From NCBI RefSeq assembly GCF_002217285.1, contig NZ_MUGW01000032.1, positions 1 to 64,000 on the forward strand: DNA of 64,000 nt. The letters are read 5' to 3'. The notes beneath the pieces are model-generated. The model had not been told where the DNA came from. It did not search any database and saw only the letters and a program-made list of their open reading frames with translations. A program made the position numbers and the translations under genes. This stretch comes from Flavobacterium hercynium (GTDB lineage Bacteria; Bacteroidota; Bacteroidia; Flavobacteriales; Flavobacteriaceae). This document shows, one piece after another, positions 53,857 through 62,185 of this stretch; within the stretch, counting starts at the first letter, position 1; each line of letters opens with the position of its first letter.

Positions 53857-53933
53857 TAGCCCTGATAGAAGCGGTATCCTTTTTCTTGCTTTTTTTGCAA
53901 GGAAAAGATACAAGCGGATAGCAGGAATAGCTA
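53857..53933 (+). ncRNA. Structured intergenic RNA-like repeat, copy 2 (Flavo-1-like)
   Basis: TAGCCCTGATAGAAGCGG opens the unit; an inner hairpin ATC(C)TTTTTCTTGC / GCAAGGAAAAGAT follows; it closes with AAGCGGATAGCAGG and AATAGCTA. The outer stem uses CCTG/CAGG here and CCCG/CGGG in copy 1, a compensatory pair change. It ends 28 bases before the fabG ATG. Confidence 0.7.
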
Positions 53934-53961
53934 CAAATAAATATTAACATTAATTTTGAAT

Positions 53962-54708
53962 ATGAAATTACTAGAAGGAAAAGTTGCCATCATTACAGGT
54001 GCTAGCCGTGGAATTGGAAAAGGAATTGCTGAAGTTTTCGCTAAACATGGTGCAAACGTTGCGTTTACATATAGCTCATCTGCTGCTTCTGCTGAAGCTT
54101 TAGAGGCTGAATTGAATGCTTTAGGAGTAAAAGCAAAAGGATACCAATCGAATGCTGCCGATTTTAATGAAGCGCAAACTTTTGTTGATGCTGTTTTAGC
54201 TGATTTTGGAACAGTAGATATTTTGATTAACAATGCCGGAATTACAAAGGATAATTTGTTAATGCGTATGTCTGAGGCTGATTTTGATCAGGTTATTGAT
54301 GTTAACCTTAAATCTGTTTTCAATATGACAAAAGCCATTCAAAAAACATTTTTAAAACAACGTGCTGGTTCTATTATTAATATTAGTTCTGTAGTTGGTG
54401 TTTCTGGAAATGCAGGACAAACAAACTATGCTGCTTCTAAAGCAGGTGCAATTGGTTTTACAAAATCAGTAGCATTAGAATTAGGTTCTCGTAACATTCG
54501 TTGTAACGCAATTGCTCCAGGATTTATTGAAACTGAAATGACAGCAAAATTATCTGAGGATGTTGTAAAAGGATGGAGAGAAGGAATTCCGTTGAAACGT
54601 GGTGGTACTACAGAAGATGTTGCAAATGCATGTCTATTCTTAGCATCAGATATGAGTGCTTATGTTACAGGACAAGTTCTTAATGTTTGTGGAGGAATGC
54701 TTACTTAA
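53962..54708 (+). CDS. fabG: 3-oxoacyl-[acyl-carrier-protein] reductase FabG
   Basis: This short-chain dehydrogenase reduces the 3-keto intermediate in fatty-acid elongation with NADPH. I use the ATG at 53962 (MKLLEGKVAIITGASRG); a TTG two codons earlier is in frame but unneeded. The 248-residue protein has the Rossmann motif TGASRGIGKG (about 12-21), NNAGI (about 91-95), and the catalytic triad Ser...YxxxK (NYAASKAGAIGF near 156-167). A -7-like TAATTTTG ends 3 bases before the ATG, so a very short leader is possible. Confidence 0.93.
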   Translation: MKLLEGKVAIITGASRGIGKGIAEVFAKHGANVAFTYSSSAASAEALEAELNALGVKAKGYQSNAADFNEAQTFVDAVLADFGTVDILINNAGITKDNLLMRMSEADFDQVIDVNLKSVFNMTKAIQKTFLKQRAGSIINISSVVGVSGNAGQTNYAASKAGAIGFTKSVALELGSRNIRCNAIAPGFIETEMTAKLSEDVVKGWREGIPLKRGGTTEDVANACLFLASDMSAYVTGQVLNVCGGMLT

Positions 54709-54719
54709 TACTTAAATTG

Positions 54720-54769
54720 TTTATGGTTTGTAGTTTATTGTTCTGCAACCAGAAACTAAAAACTATAAA
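54720..54769. repeat. Themed inverted repeat (word TTTATGGTTTGTAGTTT)
   Basis: TTTATGGTTTGTAGTTT (54720-54736) faces AAACTAAAAACTATAAA (54753-54769), 15 of 17 complementary, across the fabG/VWA gap. Confidence 0.6.
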
Positions 54770-54780
54770 TTGAATTAAAT

Positions 54781-56808
54781 ATGACTACAAACACGATTTT
54801 TTTATTATTACTTTCTTTAGTAATAGCGGGTGGTCTGTCGTATTTTCAATATTATTTCAAAGCCAAAAGCAAGTCAAAAATGACTTTGTTTTTGGCTTTA
54901 TTGCGTTTTTTAGCCATTTTTGGATTATTTGTTTTGCTTATTAATCCAGTATTGACAAAAAACGCACTCGAAGTAACCAAAACACCTTTGGCTCTTGTAG
55001 TTGATAATTCCAGCTCTATCACGGCCTTGAAGTCGGAAAAAAAAGTAGAGGAGTTATATAAACTTTTAGCTTCTAATCCTGCATTGCAGGAAAAATTTGA
55101 AATTCAGTCTTATCAGTTTGATACCGACTTAAAAATTTCGGATAAGTTTGATTTTAAAGGAAAGCAAACCAATTTAGATCAGGTTGCCAGGAATTTAAAA
55201 AGCATCAATAAAAATAGTGTTTACCCAACGGTTATTATAACAGATGGAAATCAGACTACAGGAAACGATTACGTATACCGTTTTGATCCTGCAAATAAAG
55301 TATATCCTTTGGTTGTGGGAGATACAACTACCTTTTTTGATTTAAAAATAAATCAATTGAACGTAAATAAATATGCGTTCCATAAAAATAAATTCCCGGT
55401 TGAAGTTTTTCTTCAATATTCCGGTGGTAAAAGTGTTACTGCAGATTTTTCAATTGCACAAGGAAATTCAGTGCTAGTCAAAGAAAAAGTTTCATTTTCT
55501 GCTTCTAAAAAGACAGCGACTTTAAATCTTTTGCTTCCTGCAGATAAAGTGGGATTACAGATTTTTAAAGCAAGTATTTCTTCTAACCTAAAAGAGAAAA
55601 ACAATTACAATAACGTTAAAAACTTTGCGGTCGAAATAATAGATCAAAAATCGACCATTGCTATTGTTTCTGCCATAAATCATCCTGATATCGCGGCATT
55701 AAAACGTTCTATAGAATCGAATGCACAGCGTAAAGTAATTTTGGTTAAGCCAAATGAAATCAATCAGTTGCAAGAGGCGTCGATTTTAATATTATACCAG
55801 CCAACAGCCGTTTTTAAACCTATATTTGATAATACTAAATTGGCAGGAACAAACACGCTGATCATTACAGGAACTAATACCGATTTTAATTTTTTAAATC
55901 AACAGCAAAATAGTCTGGTTTTTAAAATGAGTGGACAGAGAGAAGATTATTTAAGCGAATTTCAGTCGCAATTTAATTTGTTTGCTGTCGATAATATTGG
56001 ATTTGAAAATTTCCCTCCATTACAAAATTTATTTGGAACCATTACGACAAACGGAAATGTTTCGGTTTTGCTTTCGTCTAAAATTAGAAATGTTTCTACA
56101 AATGCTCCTTTATTGGCTTTCGCCGAAAATCAAGGCAAACGTACTGCATTTTTATTAGGAGAAAATAGCTGGAAATGGCGTTTGCAAAGTCATATAGATC
56201 AGCAATCTTTTTCTAAGTATGATATTTTTACAGACAAAATAATTCAGTTTCTTGCTTCGGCAACAACTAAAAAATCATTGGTTGTAACGCATGAAAGTTT
56301 TTATAATTCAGGAGAAGCAATTATTATAAATGCGCAGTACTTCAATAAAAATTATGAGTTTGACGAAAAAGCGCGACTTACAATAACGGTAACCAACGTT
56401 GAAACGAAGCAGGCTAAGAATTATGACTTGTTGAAAGGCAATAATTCATTTTCGGCAAATTTAGATGGTTTACAGGCTGGCAAGTATAATTTTACAATAA
56501 AAGAACTGAATTCAAACACTTCGTATTCAAGTCATTTTGAGATTTTAGATTTCGATATAGAAAAACAATTTGTAAATCCGGATGTTTCAAAATTGGAGCA
56601 ACTGGCATTGCAAACAAATGGGAAAGCATTTTTTCAAGATCAGGCAGATGACTTGATCAAAACCTTGATTGAAAATAAAGAATACAAATCGATTGAAAAA
56701 AATATCTCGACAAAAACGCCTATAATTGACTGGGTTTGGTTATTGATTTTAATTGCAGCTTTACTAACAACAGAATGGTTTGTTCGCAAATACAATGGTT
56801 TGTTGTAA
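54781..56808 (+). CDS. VWA-like membrane protein
   Basis: A 675-residue membrane protein. Two N-terminal membrane segments (about 5-22 and 35-58) precede a VWA-like domain with the metal-site motif VDNSSSI (about 75-81) and TDGNQTTG (about 155-162). A long extracytoplasmic Ig-like/unknown part follows (about 200-630), and a C-terminal helix (about 652-668, WVWLLILIAALLTTEWF). The pattern resembles the BatA/BatB-type or glutamine-amidotransferase-like VWA membrane proteins of Bacteroidota. Function is unknown. The next gene starts 30 bases on. Confidence 0.75.
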   Translation: MTTNTIFLLLLSLVIAGGLSYFQYYFKAKSKSKMTLFLALLRFLAIFGLFVLLINPVLTKNALEVTKTPLALVVDNSSSITALKSEKKVEELYKLLASNPALQEKFEIQSYQFDTDLKISDKFDFKGKQTNLDQVARNLKSINKNSVYPTVIITDGNQTTGNDYVYRFDPANKVYPLVVGDTTTFFDLKINQLNVNKYAFHKNKFPVEVFLQYSGGKSVTADFSIAQGNSVLVKEKVSFSASKKTATLNLLLPADKVGLQIFKASISSNLKEKNNYNNVKNFAVEIIDQKSTIAIVSAINHPDIAALKRSIESNAQRKVILVKPNEINQLQEASILILYQPTAVFKPIFDNTKLAGTNTLIITGTNTDFNFLNQQQNSLVFKMSGQREDYLSEFQSQFNLFAVDNIGFENFPPLQNLFGTITTNGNVSVLLSSKIRNVSTNAPLLAFAENQGKRTAFLLGENSWKWRLQSHIDQQSFSKYDIFTDKIIQFLASATTKKSLVVTHESFYNSGEAIIINAQYFNKNYEFDEKARLTITVTNVETKQAKNYDLLKGNNSFSANLDGLQAGKYNFTIKELNSNTSYSSHFEILDFDIEKQFVNPDVSKLEQLALQTNGKAFFQDQADDLIKTLIENKEYKSIEKNISTKTPIIDWVWLLILIAALLTTEWFVRKYNGLL

Positions 56809-56838
56809 TTCGGAGAAAATTAAAAATCATATTTCTAA

Positions 56839-57588
56839 ATGTATTCTAAAAATTTTTCCAGTGTAGTATTGACTTTTACACTGTTTCTTCTAAGTTTTAT
56901 TTCACATGCCCAACTTGCTGTTATCTATGACAAAGATGGCTATGTTAATGTTAGGCAGGGAGAAACGGTAAAATCTAAAGTAATTGAAAAAATTATTGAA
57001 GGTCAGGTGTTTTTCATTAGTTTATATGAAGATCCGGAGCCTAAAGGGGAATGGTTGAAAGTTTGGCTTCCTGTTAATCCTGATCCAAAAATAAAAGAAT
57101 TTTTAAGATATAAAAGTATAAACGAAGAAGGTTTTATTCATAAAAGCAGAATCTTATATTTGAATGAATTAAAGAAACTAAATTTGCTAAATCAAAATGC
57201 AAATAAAAGTACTCTTAAGAAAGATAACTTACAGGTTGATGTTGAAATAAAAGCTTTTGATAAAACGAAACATACTATTTCCAGAATAAAAGATGGCGGA
57301 TATATAATAGATAATAAATCTGATTTTTGGGGATTTAGTAATTCAATTCCCCGAAACGAATTTAAATCTATAAAAATTATACAAAACAATAATACTTATA
57401 ATTTTCCAAAAGAGGCACTTGCTCATTTGTATGATTTAAATGTAGAATTTACAAGTTTGTTTCTGGGTAAAAATGGAGAATTGTATCTTATTGTATCAGG
57501 AGGAGACGGTTCAGAATCTTATGAAATAATTTGGTGTTTAAAAAATAACAGGATATTTTCAATGACCGTAATGCAAACAATACCTTAA
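56839..57588 (+). CDS. Secreted SH3b domain protein
   Basis: A 249-residue protein with a signal peptide (about 1-24, LSFISHAQ) and an SH3b-like domain at about 25-75 (IYDKDGYVNVRQGETVKSKV), a type that often binds cell-wall peptides. The C-terminal half is charged with a Ca- or substrate-binding-like stretch (GGDGSESYEIIWCL) and has no family I recognise. It lies between the VWA gene and a LysR regulator, with 10 bases to the latter. Confidence 0.75.
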   Translation: MYSKNFSSVVLTFTLFLLSFISHAQLAVIYDKDGYVNVRQGETVKSKVIEKIIEGQVFFISLYEDPEPKGEWLKVWLPVNPDPKIKEFLRYKSINEEGFIHKSRILYLNELKKLNLLNQNANKSTLKKDNLQVDVEIKAFDKTKHTISRIKDGGYIIDNKSDFWGFSNSIPRNEFKSIKIIQNNNTYNFPKEALAHLYDLNVEFTSLFLGKNGELYLIVSGGDGSESYEIIWCLKNNRIFSMTVMQTIP

Positions 57589-57598
57589 TTATTTAAAA

Positions 57599-58495
57599 AT
57601 GGATTTTAGGCTAAAAGTTTTTTATACCGTAGCACTTAGGCTCAACTTTACGAAAGCTGCCGCGGAACTATATATTAGCCAGCCAGCTGTTTCTAAACAT
57701 ATTCAGGAACTTGAAGAAGAATATAAAACCAAGCTTTTTGAACGAAATGGTTCCAAAATTGCCTTAACTCCGGCGGGACAAATTCTAGTTGAACACACGA
57801 AAAATATTTTCGAAATTTACAGAGAAATCGAATTTGATATGAGTTCGTTTAGCAATGAGCGTCAGGGTTTGTTGCGTTTAGGAGCAAGTACAACTATTTC
57901 TCAATATATCATTTCACCGGTTTTAGCGAGGTTTCATCAGAAACAAAAAGACATTAAAGTCAATTTGCTGAATGGAAATACAGAACAAATTGAAAGCGCA
58001 TTGCTTAATAAAGAAATTGAAATTGGTATTGTAGAAGGACAATCAAAAAATCAATCTATAAAATATATTCCTTTTTTGAAGGATGAATTGGTGTTGGTTT
58101 GCAATACCAAAAATCCTTTAGTAAAGCAGAATAAAATTTTGCTGGATGATCTAAAGGCAATGAAATTCATTACCCGTGAGCGTGGTTCCGGAACACTTGA
58201 AGTTATTGAGTACGCCCTTAAACAAATAGATTTTAAGATTTCGGATTTACAAATTGAAATGCAATTGGGTAGTACAGAAAGTATTAAATCATATTTATTG
58301 AATTCTGACTGCTTTGCCTTTATGTCAATACACGCCGTAAGTAATGAGCTTAAAAACAATGAACTTATTGTTTTAGATGTAGAAAACCTTGTTATAGAAA
58401 GATACTTTTACGTGATTACTTTACTCGGAAAATCAGATTCTTTGTCTGAGTTATTTCTTGACAATGTTTCATTGTATTATAACTTAAAGTTATAG
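57599..58495 (+). CDS. LysR family transcriptional regulator
   Basis: A 298-residue LTTR. The winged HTH covers about 1-60 (LNFTKAAAELYISQPAVSKH, then IQELEEEYKTKLFER), and the effector-binding type 2 periplasmic-binding fold covers about 90-295 (LRLGASTTISQYI...). It is followed after 73 bases by a YeiH-type transporter gene on the same strand, the same pairing as YeiE-YeiH/CysB-like regulators with sulfate-related transporters, which suggests control of that gene. Confidence 0.92.
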   Translation: MDFRLKVFYTVALRLNFTKAAAELYISQPAVSKHIQELEEEYKTKLFERNGSKIALTPAGQILVEHTKNIFEIYREIEFDMSSFSNERQGLLRLGASTTISQYIISPVLARFHQKQKDIKVNLLNGNTEQIESALLNKEIEIGIVEGQSKNQSIKYIPFLKDELVLVCNTKNPLVKQNKILLDDLKAMKFITRERGSGTLEVIEYALKQIDFKISDLQIEMQLGSTESIKSYLLNSDCFAFMSIHAVSNELKNNELIVLDVENLVIERYFYVITLLGKSDSLSELFLDNVSLYYNLKL

Positions 58496-58537
58496 TTGAT
58501 TAAATAATACGATTGGCGATTTAGCTATAAAGGGCAG

Positions 58538-58566
58538 ACCTTTGTAAGGTAATATTAAGTACCTTA
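58538..58566 (+). promoter_or_regulatory. Competing hairpins before the yeiH-type start
   Basis: ACCTT (58538-58542), AAGGT (58546-58550) and ACCTT (58561-58565) alternate, so AAGGT can pair with either side. The second pairing extends to TAAGGTA/TACCTTA (7 bp, 8-base loop). It ends two bases before the TTG start. Either a regulator dyad or a translation-controlling RNA switch is possible. Confidence 0.4.
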
Positions 58567-58568
58567 TT

Positions 58569-59534
58569 TTGAAAACGAAACAATATTCTGCGTCACACTT
58601 ACTTGAAGTTAACCTCTACATTCAACAGGCCATTTTTGCTTTGGTTATTGTGTTATGTATATTCTCGATAATTTCGCCTCCAATTGCTTTGCTTTTTGGA
58701 GTTTTAGTGGTGAACGTTTTTGGAAATCCGTTTGTCACATTCAATCACAAAACAATTACTTTTTTACTGCAATTTTCAGTTGTGGGTTTAGGTTTTGGTA
58801 TGAATGCTGGAACTGCTTTTTCAGCTGGAAAAGAAGGCTTTCTGCTTACTGTTTTTTCAATTTTTGCTACTTTAGTATTGGGAACATGTATTGGAAAACT
58901 GTTCAATATCGATAAAAAAATAGCGCATTTAATTTCTTGTGGTACAGCTATTTGTGGTGGAAGTGCCATTGCGGCCATTGCTCCGGTTATCAAATCAGAT
59001 GAAAAACAGACCTCAGTGGCTTTGGGCGTGATTTTTATTCTAAATTCTGCTGCTTTATTTGTTTTCCCTTATATTGGGCATCAGCTTGATTTATCTCAAA
59101 AAGATTTTGGACTTTGGTGTGCGATTGCAATCCACGATACAAGTTCTGTAGTTGGAGCAGCCAATAAATATGGTGCTGAAGCATTACAAATTGCAACAAC
59201 TGTAAAATTAGCAAGAGCCTTGTGGATCATTCCAATTTCTGTTCTAACGGCTTTAATCTTTAAGAATAAAAACTCAAAAATTAAGATTCCTTATTTTATT
59301 GGTTTGTTTATTCTTGCAATGTTAATCAATTCTTATGTTCCCAAAAGCAGTATAATTGCTCCGCATATTGTTGGCATTGCCAAGATTGGCTTAACGATTA
59401 CTTTGTTTTTAATTGGTGCAACATTGAATGTAACGACTTTAAAATCAGTAGGAGTAAAGCCGTTACTTCAAGGTGTTTCGTTGTGGATTTTTATAGCCAC
59501 TTTAAGTTTGATTGCTATTCTGTACTTTCGTTAG
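58569..59534 (+). CDS. YeiH-type putative sulfate exporter family transporter
   Basis: A 321-residue inner-membrane protein of the YeiH/UPF0324 family, with about ten membrane helices. Family-typical stretches are LLFGVLVVNVFGNPF, TAICGGSAIAAIAPVI (about 127-142) and IAIHDTSSVVGAA (about 187-199). The start appears to be a TTG (58569). It is the target candidate of the LysR gene upstream, with an odd hairpin set in between. Confidence 0.85.
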   Translation: MKTKQYSASHLLEVNLYIQQAIFALVIVLCIFSIISPPIALLFGVLVVNVFGNPFVTFNHKTITFLLQFSVVGLGFGMNAGTAFSAGKEGFLLTVFSIFATLVLGTCIGKLFNIDKKIAHLISCGTAICGGSAIAAIAPVIKSDEKQTSVALGVIFILNSAALFVFPYIGHQLDLSQKDFGLWCAIAIHDTSSVVGAANKYGAEALQIATTVKLARALWIIPISVLTALIFKNKNSKIKIPYFIGLFILAMLINSYVPKSSIIAPHIVGIAKIGLTITLFLIGATLNVTTLKSVGVKPLLQGVSLWIFIATLSLIAILYFR

Positions 59535-59553
59535 AAAAGTAATAGATCAGCTA

Positions 59554-60504
59554 TTATTTAATGTTTGAATACTTTACGATTGGCTTACCAACTACGGTAT
59601 AAATTTTACCATTAAAAGAAAGTCGTTTTTCAATTGTAAAATCAAAGTATTTCTTTGTTTTTGCCAATTCGCTAACTTCGGTAGGCATATCTATTTCGTA
59701 ATCATATTCTCCGCCTTTAGACTTTGAGTAATAACCTTTTGTTGTAATGATAAAATCTCTAAAGAATTTTTTCTTCCCATCATTTACAACAGTATAACTT
59801 CCTGACCACGTGCTGCTGTCACTATTCGTTATCTGATAGTTTGGTACTTCGATCAAAGGTTGATATTTTCCGTCAAATCCTGCAACAAGATAAAAATAAC
59901 CTGAATAAGCACCACCAGCTCCACCATTAGAATGTACAATTGTAAAAGCATATTGATCTTCGCCAATTTGCACTAATTTGGGAGTGGGAGCACGTGAAAA
60001 AGCACCAAAAGCGGCAATGGCAGGCTGGAAAGAGCGCATTTGCCAGATCTTATCATTTTTAGCGAACTTGGCTACACCAATCAATCCACCAACAAATCTT
60101 CCTGTTTGCGCTCCATCCGGATCATAAACAGAGTGGTTAAAGAATACAAGCTTAAACTGATTTTCTTTTGAATCTTTATAGGTAATAGTTTCCAGATGTC
60201 TTGTTGCAACACCTTCTTTGTAAGGAAATGGCTGATCTTCTTCCATACCATTAACATCCGTGTAAAGCTGCGTTTTGCAAGATTGACATTTCCAGCTTAA
60301 AAAAACATTGTCATTGTCTAATTTGTAGAATTTCCCAGGAAAGAGCTTTTGCATTGTTTTTACAGCATTCAAAGGATCAGCTACTTGCAAGGTTCGCTTA
60401 GGATTAAGGATGGTATCGACAACCGTTTTTAATTCTACATCATCCTGAGCACTGCAAAAAGATGTAAAAAGAAGAGCGATAAACGTGAATTTGATTAGGC
60501 GCAT
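59554..60504 (-). CDS. Secreted hypothetical protein
   Basis: A 316-residue protein with a signal peptide (MRLIKFTFIALLFTSFCSAQ). The mature part includes a CxxC pair (WKCQSCKTQ at about 71-79), a GGAGGAYSGYFYLVAG stretch near 195-210, and many aromatic residues, suggesting a beta-rich secreted domain. I recognise no family. It converges on the YeiH-type gene (19 bases between the stop codons), and a divergent hydrolase gene starts 174 bases upstream of its start. Confidence 0.65.
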   Translation of the reverse strand: MRLIKFTFIALLFTSFCSAQDDVELKTVVDTILNPKRTLQVADPLNAVKTMQKLFPGKFYKLDNDNVFLSWKCQSCKTQLYTDVNGMEEDQPFPYKEGVATRHLETITYKDSKENQFKLVFFNHSVYDPDGAQTGRFVGGLIGVAKFAKNDKIWQMRSFQPAIAAFGAFSRAPTPKLVQIGEDQYAFTIVHSNGGAGGAYSGYFYLVAGFDGKYQPLIEVPNYQITNSDSSTWSGSYTVVNDGKKKFFRDFIITTKGYYSKSKGGEYDYEIDMPTEVSELAKTKKYFDFTIEKRLSFNGKIYTVVGKPIVKYSNIK

Positions 60505-60678
60505 GTTTAAATGTTAAGGTATTTGAGCGTCAAATTTAATAAGAAAGTTTATGAAATAGACGTAGATTAATTTTTATAGCTAAAAAAAATATAAAGTTAA
60601 ATTGATGTAATAGTATTTAGGATTTTTTCGAATTATACATAAATGAGATACATTTGCAGTTCAAATTAAAAAACAAAA

Positions 60679-61677
60679 ATGAAAAACTTCAAAATGAAAT
60701 CAAAGTTAATCATCGGTATGGTGATTGGAGTTGCTTTTCTAACATTATCATGGGGAATAGTAGGGCATGAGCGCATTAACAAAGCAGCTGTAATGGCACT
60801 TCCTCAACCACTACAAGTATTTTTTTACAATCACATCGATTTTATTACACAAGAAGCTTCGGTACCGGATATTCGTAAATATGCATTAAAATACAAAGAA
60901 GAAAATCCAAGACATTACCTTGATTTAGAAAACTTTGGACCAATTGACAGTCTTCCTAAAACATTAGAAGAAGCTACTAAAAAGTACGATGCTAAATTCT
61001 TAAATGACAATGGAATTTTGCCTTGGTTTATTGAAGACATGATGGCGAAGCTAACTAAAGCTTTTAAAGAAAAAAACAGAGCAGAAATTCTATTTCTTGC
61101 AGCAGATTTAGGGCATTATATTGGAGATGCTCACATGCCTTTGCATACTTCTGCAAATCACGACGGACAATTGACGGGTCAAAAAGGGATTCATTCACTT
61201 TGGGAAAGCAGATTGCCAGAGTTATTTGCTAAAAATTACAAACTGAATGTTCCGGAAGCACAATATTACGAAGACGTACACAAAGCCACTTGGGATCTTA
61301 TGAAAGACACGCACAGTTTAGTAAAACCTTTATTAGACGTTGATAAAAAACTAAGAACAGCAACTCCTGAAAACCAAGTTTTTGTTGTTGATGCAGACGG
61401 TAAAATTGTAAAAAGCAAATACAATTCGAATAAATTCTCGGATGAATATGCTGCAAAATTGCACCAGGAACTTAACGGAATGGTAGAAAATCAAATGAAG
61501 AAAGCGATTGCAGCGACTTCAAGTTTTTGGTATACGGCATGGGTTAATGCAGGAAAACCTGATTTAAGTGATTTAGATTCTCAAGAGCTTACAAAACGTA
61601 ATAGTAAAGCTTTAAAAGAAGACTTGAAATTATTTAAAAAAGGAGATTTATTCGGAATGAGAAATCAAAATGACTAA
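60679..61677 (+). CDS. Secreted zinc-dependent phospholipase C / S1-P1 nuclease-like protein
   Basis: A 332-residue protein with a signal peptide (about 1-25). The mature N-terminus SWGIVGHERINKAAV and the motif HYIGDAHMPLHTSANHDG (about 146-163, with His/Asp/Trp metal ligands) are signatures of the zinc-dependent PLC/S1-P1 nuclease superfamily, in which three zincs are held by the N-terminal Trp, His and Asp residues. Substrate could be a phospholipid or nucleic acid; the sequence alone does not say. A promoter-like TACATTTG lies at 60649-60656, with TTCG 18 bases upstream. Confidence 0.85.
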   Translation: MKNFKMKSKLIIGMVIGVAFLTLSWGIVGHERINKAAVMALPQPLQVFFYNHIDFITQEASVPDIRKYALKYKEENPRHYLDLENFGPIDSLPKTLEEATKKYDAKFLNDNGILPWFIEDMMAKLTKAFKEKNRAEILFLAADLGHYIGDAHMPLHTSANHDGQLTGQKGIHSLWESRLPELFAKNYKLNVPEAQYYEDVHKATWDLMKDTHSLVKPLLDVDKKLRTATPENQVFVVDADGKIVKSKYNSNKFSDEYAAKLHQELNGMVENQMKKAIAATSSFWYTAWVNAGKPDLSDLDSQELTKRNSKALKEDLKLFKKGDLFGMRNQND

Positions 61678-61725
61678 TTTATAAGTCAGTTTTTGCGCTC
61701 AGATAACACTTCAAACATATATTCT

Positions 61726-61763
61726 AAAAGCCTTCTGTCTTATTTTAAGCAGAAGGTTTTTTT
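61726..61763 (+). terminator. Terminator after the zinc-PLC-like gene
   Basis: CCTTCTG and CAGAAGG pair around a 12-base loop, with seven T residues after. The short frame overlapping it (61693-61926) is not credible as a gene. Confidence 0.7.
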
Positions 61764-61797
61764 ATGTCTTGATCTGAAAAGTAAAGTTTATTTTTTA

Positions 61798-61876
61798 GGA
61801 GCTATTTCCTGCTGTCCTCCCAAATCTTTTGTGCCGAACCCCAGCACAAAAGGATTTTCCTTCCCATCAGGGCTAG
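61798..61876 (-). ncRNA. Structured intergenic RNA-like repeat, copy 3 (inverted, partly decayed)
   Basis: Reading the minus strand: TAGCCCTGATGGGAAGG opens, ATCCTTTTGTGC / GCACAAAAGAT is the inner hairpin (loop TGGGGTTCG), and GACAGCAGG then AAATAGCTCC closes. The outer CCTG/CAGG pairing and the inner hairpin match copies 1 and 2; the middle is diverged. It lies in the 508-base gap before the his operon, on the opposite strand, and is not a 5' leader of a nearby gene. Confidence 0.65.
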
Positions 61877-61956
61877 GAATTAGTGGTGAATTCTTTAGTA
61901 AAAACACAACAAAAATCTTTTTATAACAATAAAACTTCATTAAGTTAAAATAAATA

Positions 61957-61988
61957 TTGCTTTTATAATAATTTATCTTTTATATTTG
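61957..61988 (+). promoter_or_regulatory. Bacteroidota-type promoter of the his operon
   Basis: TTG (61957-61959), a 21-base spacer and TATATTTG (61981-61988) fit the consensus. The leader peptide start follows 35 bases later. Confidence 0.6.
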
Positions 61989-62022
61989 CAAACGAATCAA
62001 AGAATAAAAAAAGAATCACGAC

Positions 62023-62082
62023 ATGATTTCAATTCAATTACATCATCATCATTTTCATTATTGCTCTCAAGCGATGTGTTAA
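62023..62082 (+). CDS. Histidine operon leader peptide
   Basis: A 19-residue frame MISIQLHHHHFHYCSQAMC followed by TAA. It contains four histidine codons in a row and a fifth two codons later. Together with the terminator 28 bases after its stop and the his genes downstream, this is the classic layout of attenuation: low charged tRNA-His would stall ribosomes here. Confidence 0.85.
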   Translation: MISIQLHHHHFHYCSQAMC

Positions 62083-62109
62083 TGGTATGCGTGTAAATCA
62101 TCATATTTT

Positions 62110-62142
62110 AAAACCCGTTTGAGTACATCAAACGGGTTTTTT
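62110..62142 (+). terminator. his operon attenuator terminator
   Basis: AAAACCCGTTTGA and TCAAACGGGTTTT form a perfect 13-bp stem around GTACA, with six T residues after. It sits between the His-rich leader peptide and hisG. I could not identify the antiterminator pairing by eye. Confidence 0.85.
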
Positions 62143-62185
62143 AATTTCTATCCTTGTACTCAAACTTCTAATCAACAAAACAAAA

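Noticed and set aside
61693..61926. 77-codon open frame
   Set aside because: It overlaps a terminator and copy 3 of the structured repeat, and its product is low-information (SCCPPKSFVPNPSTKG); no start context.
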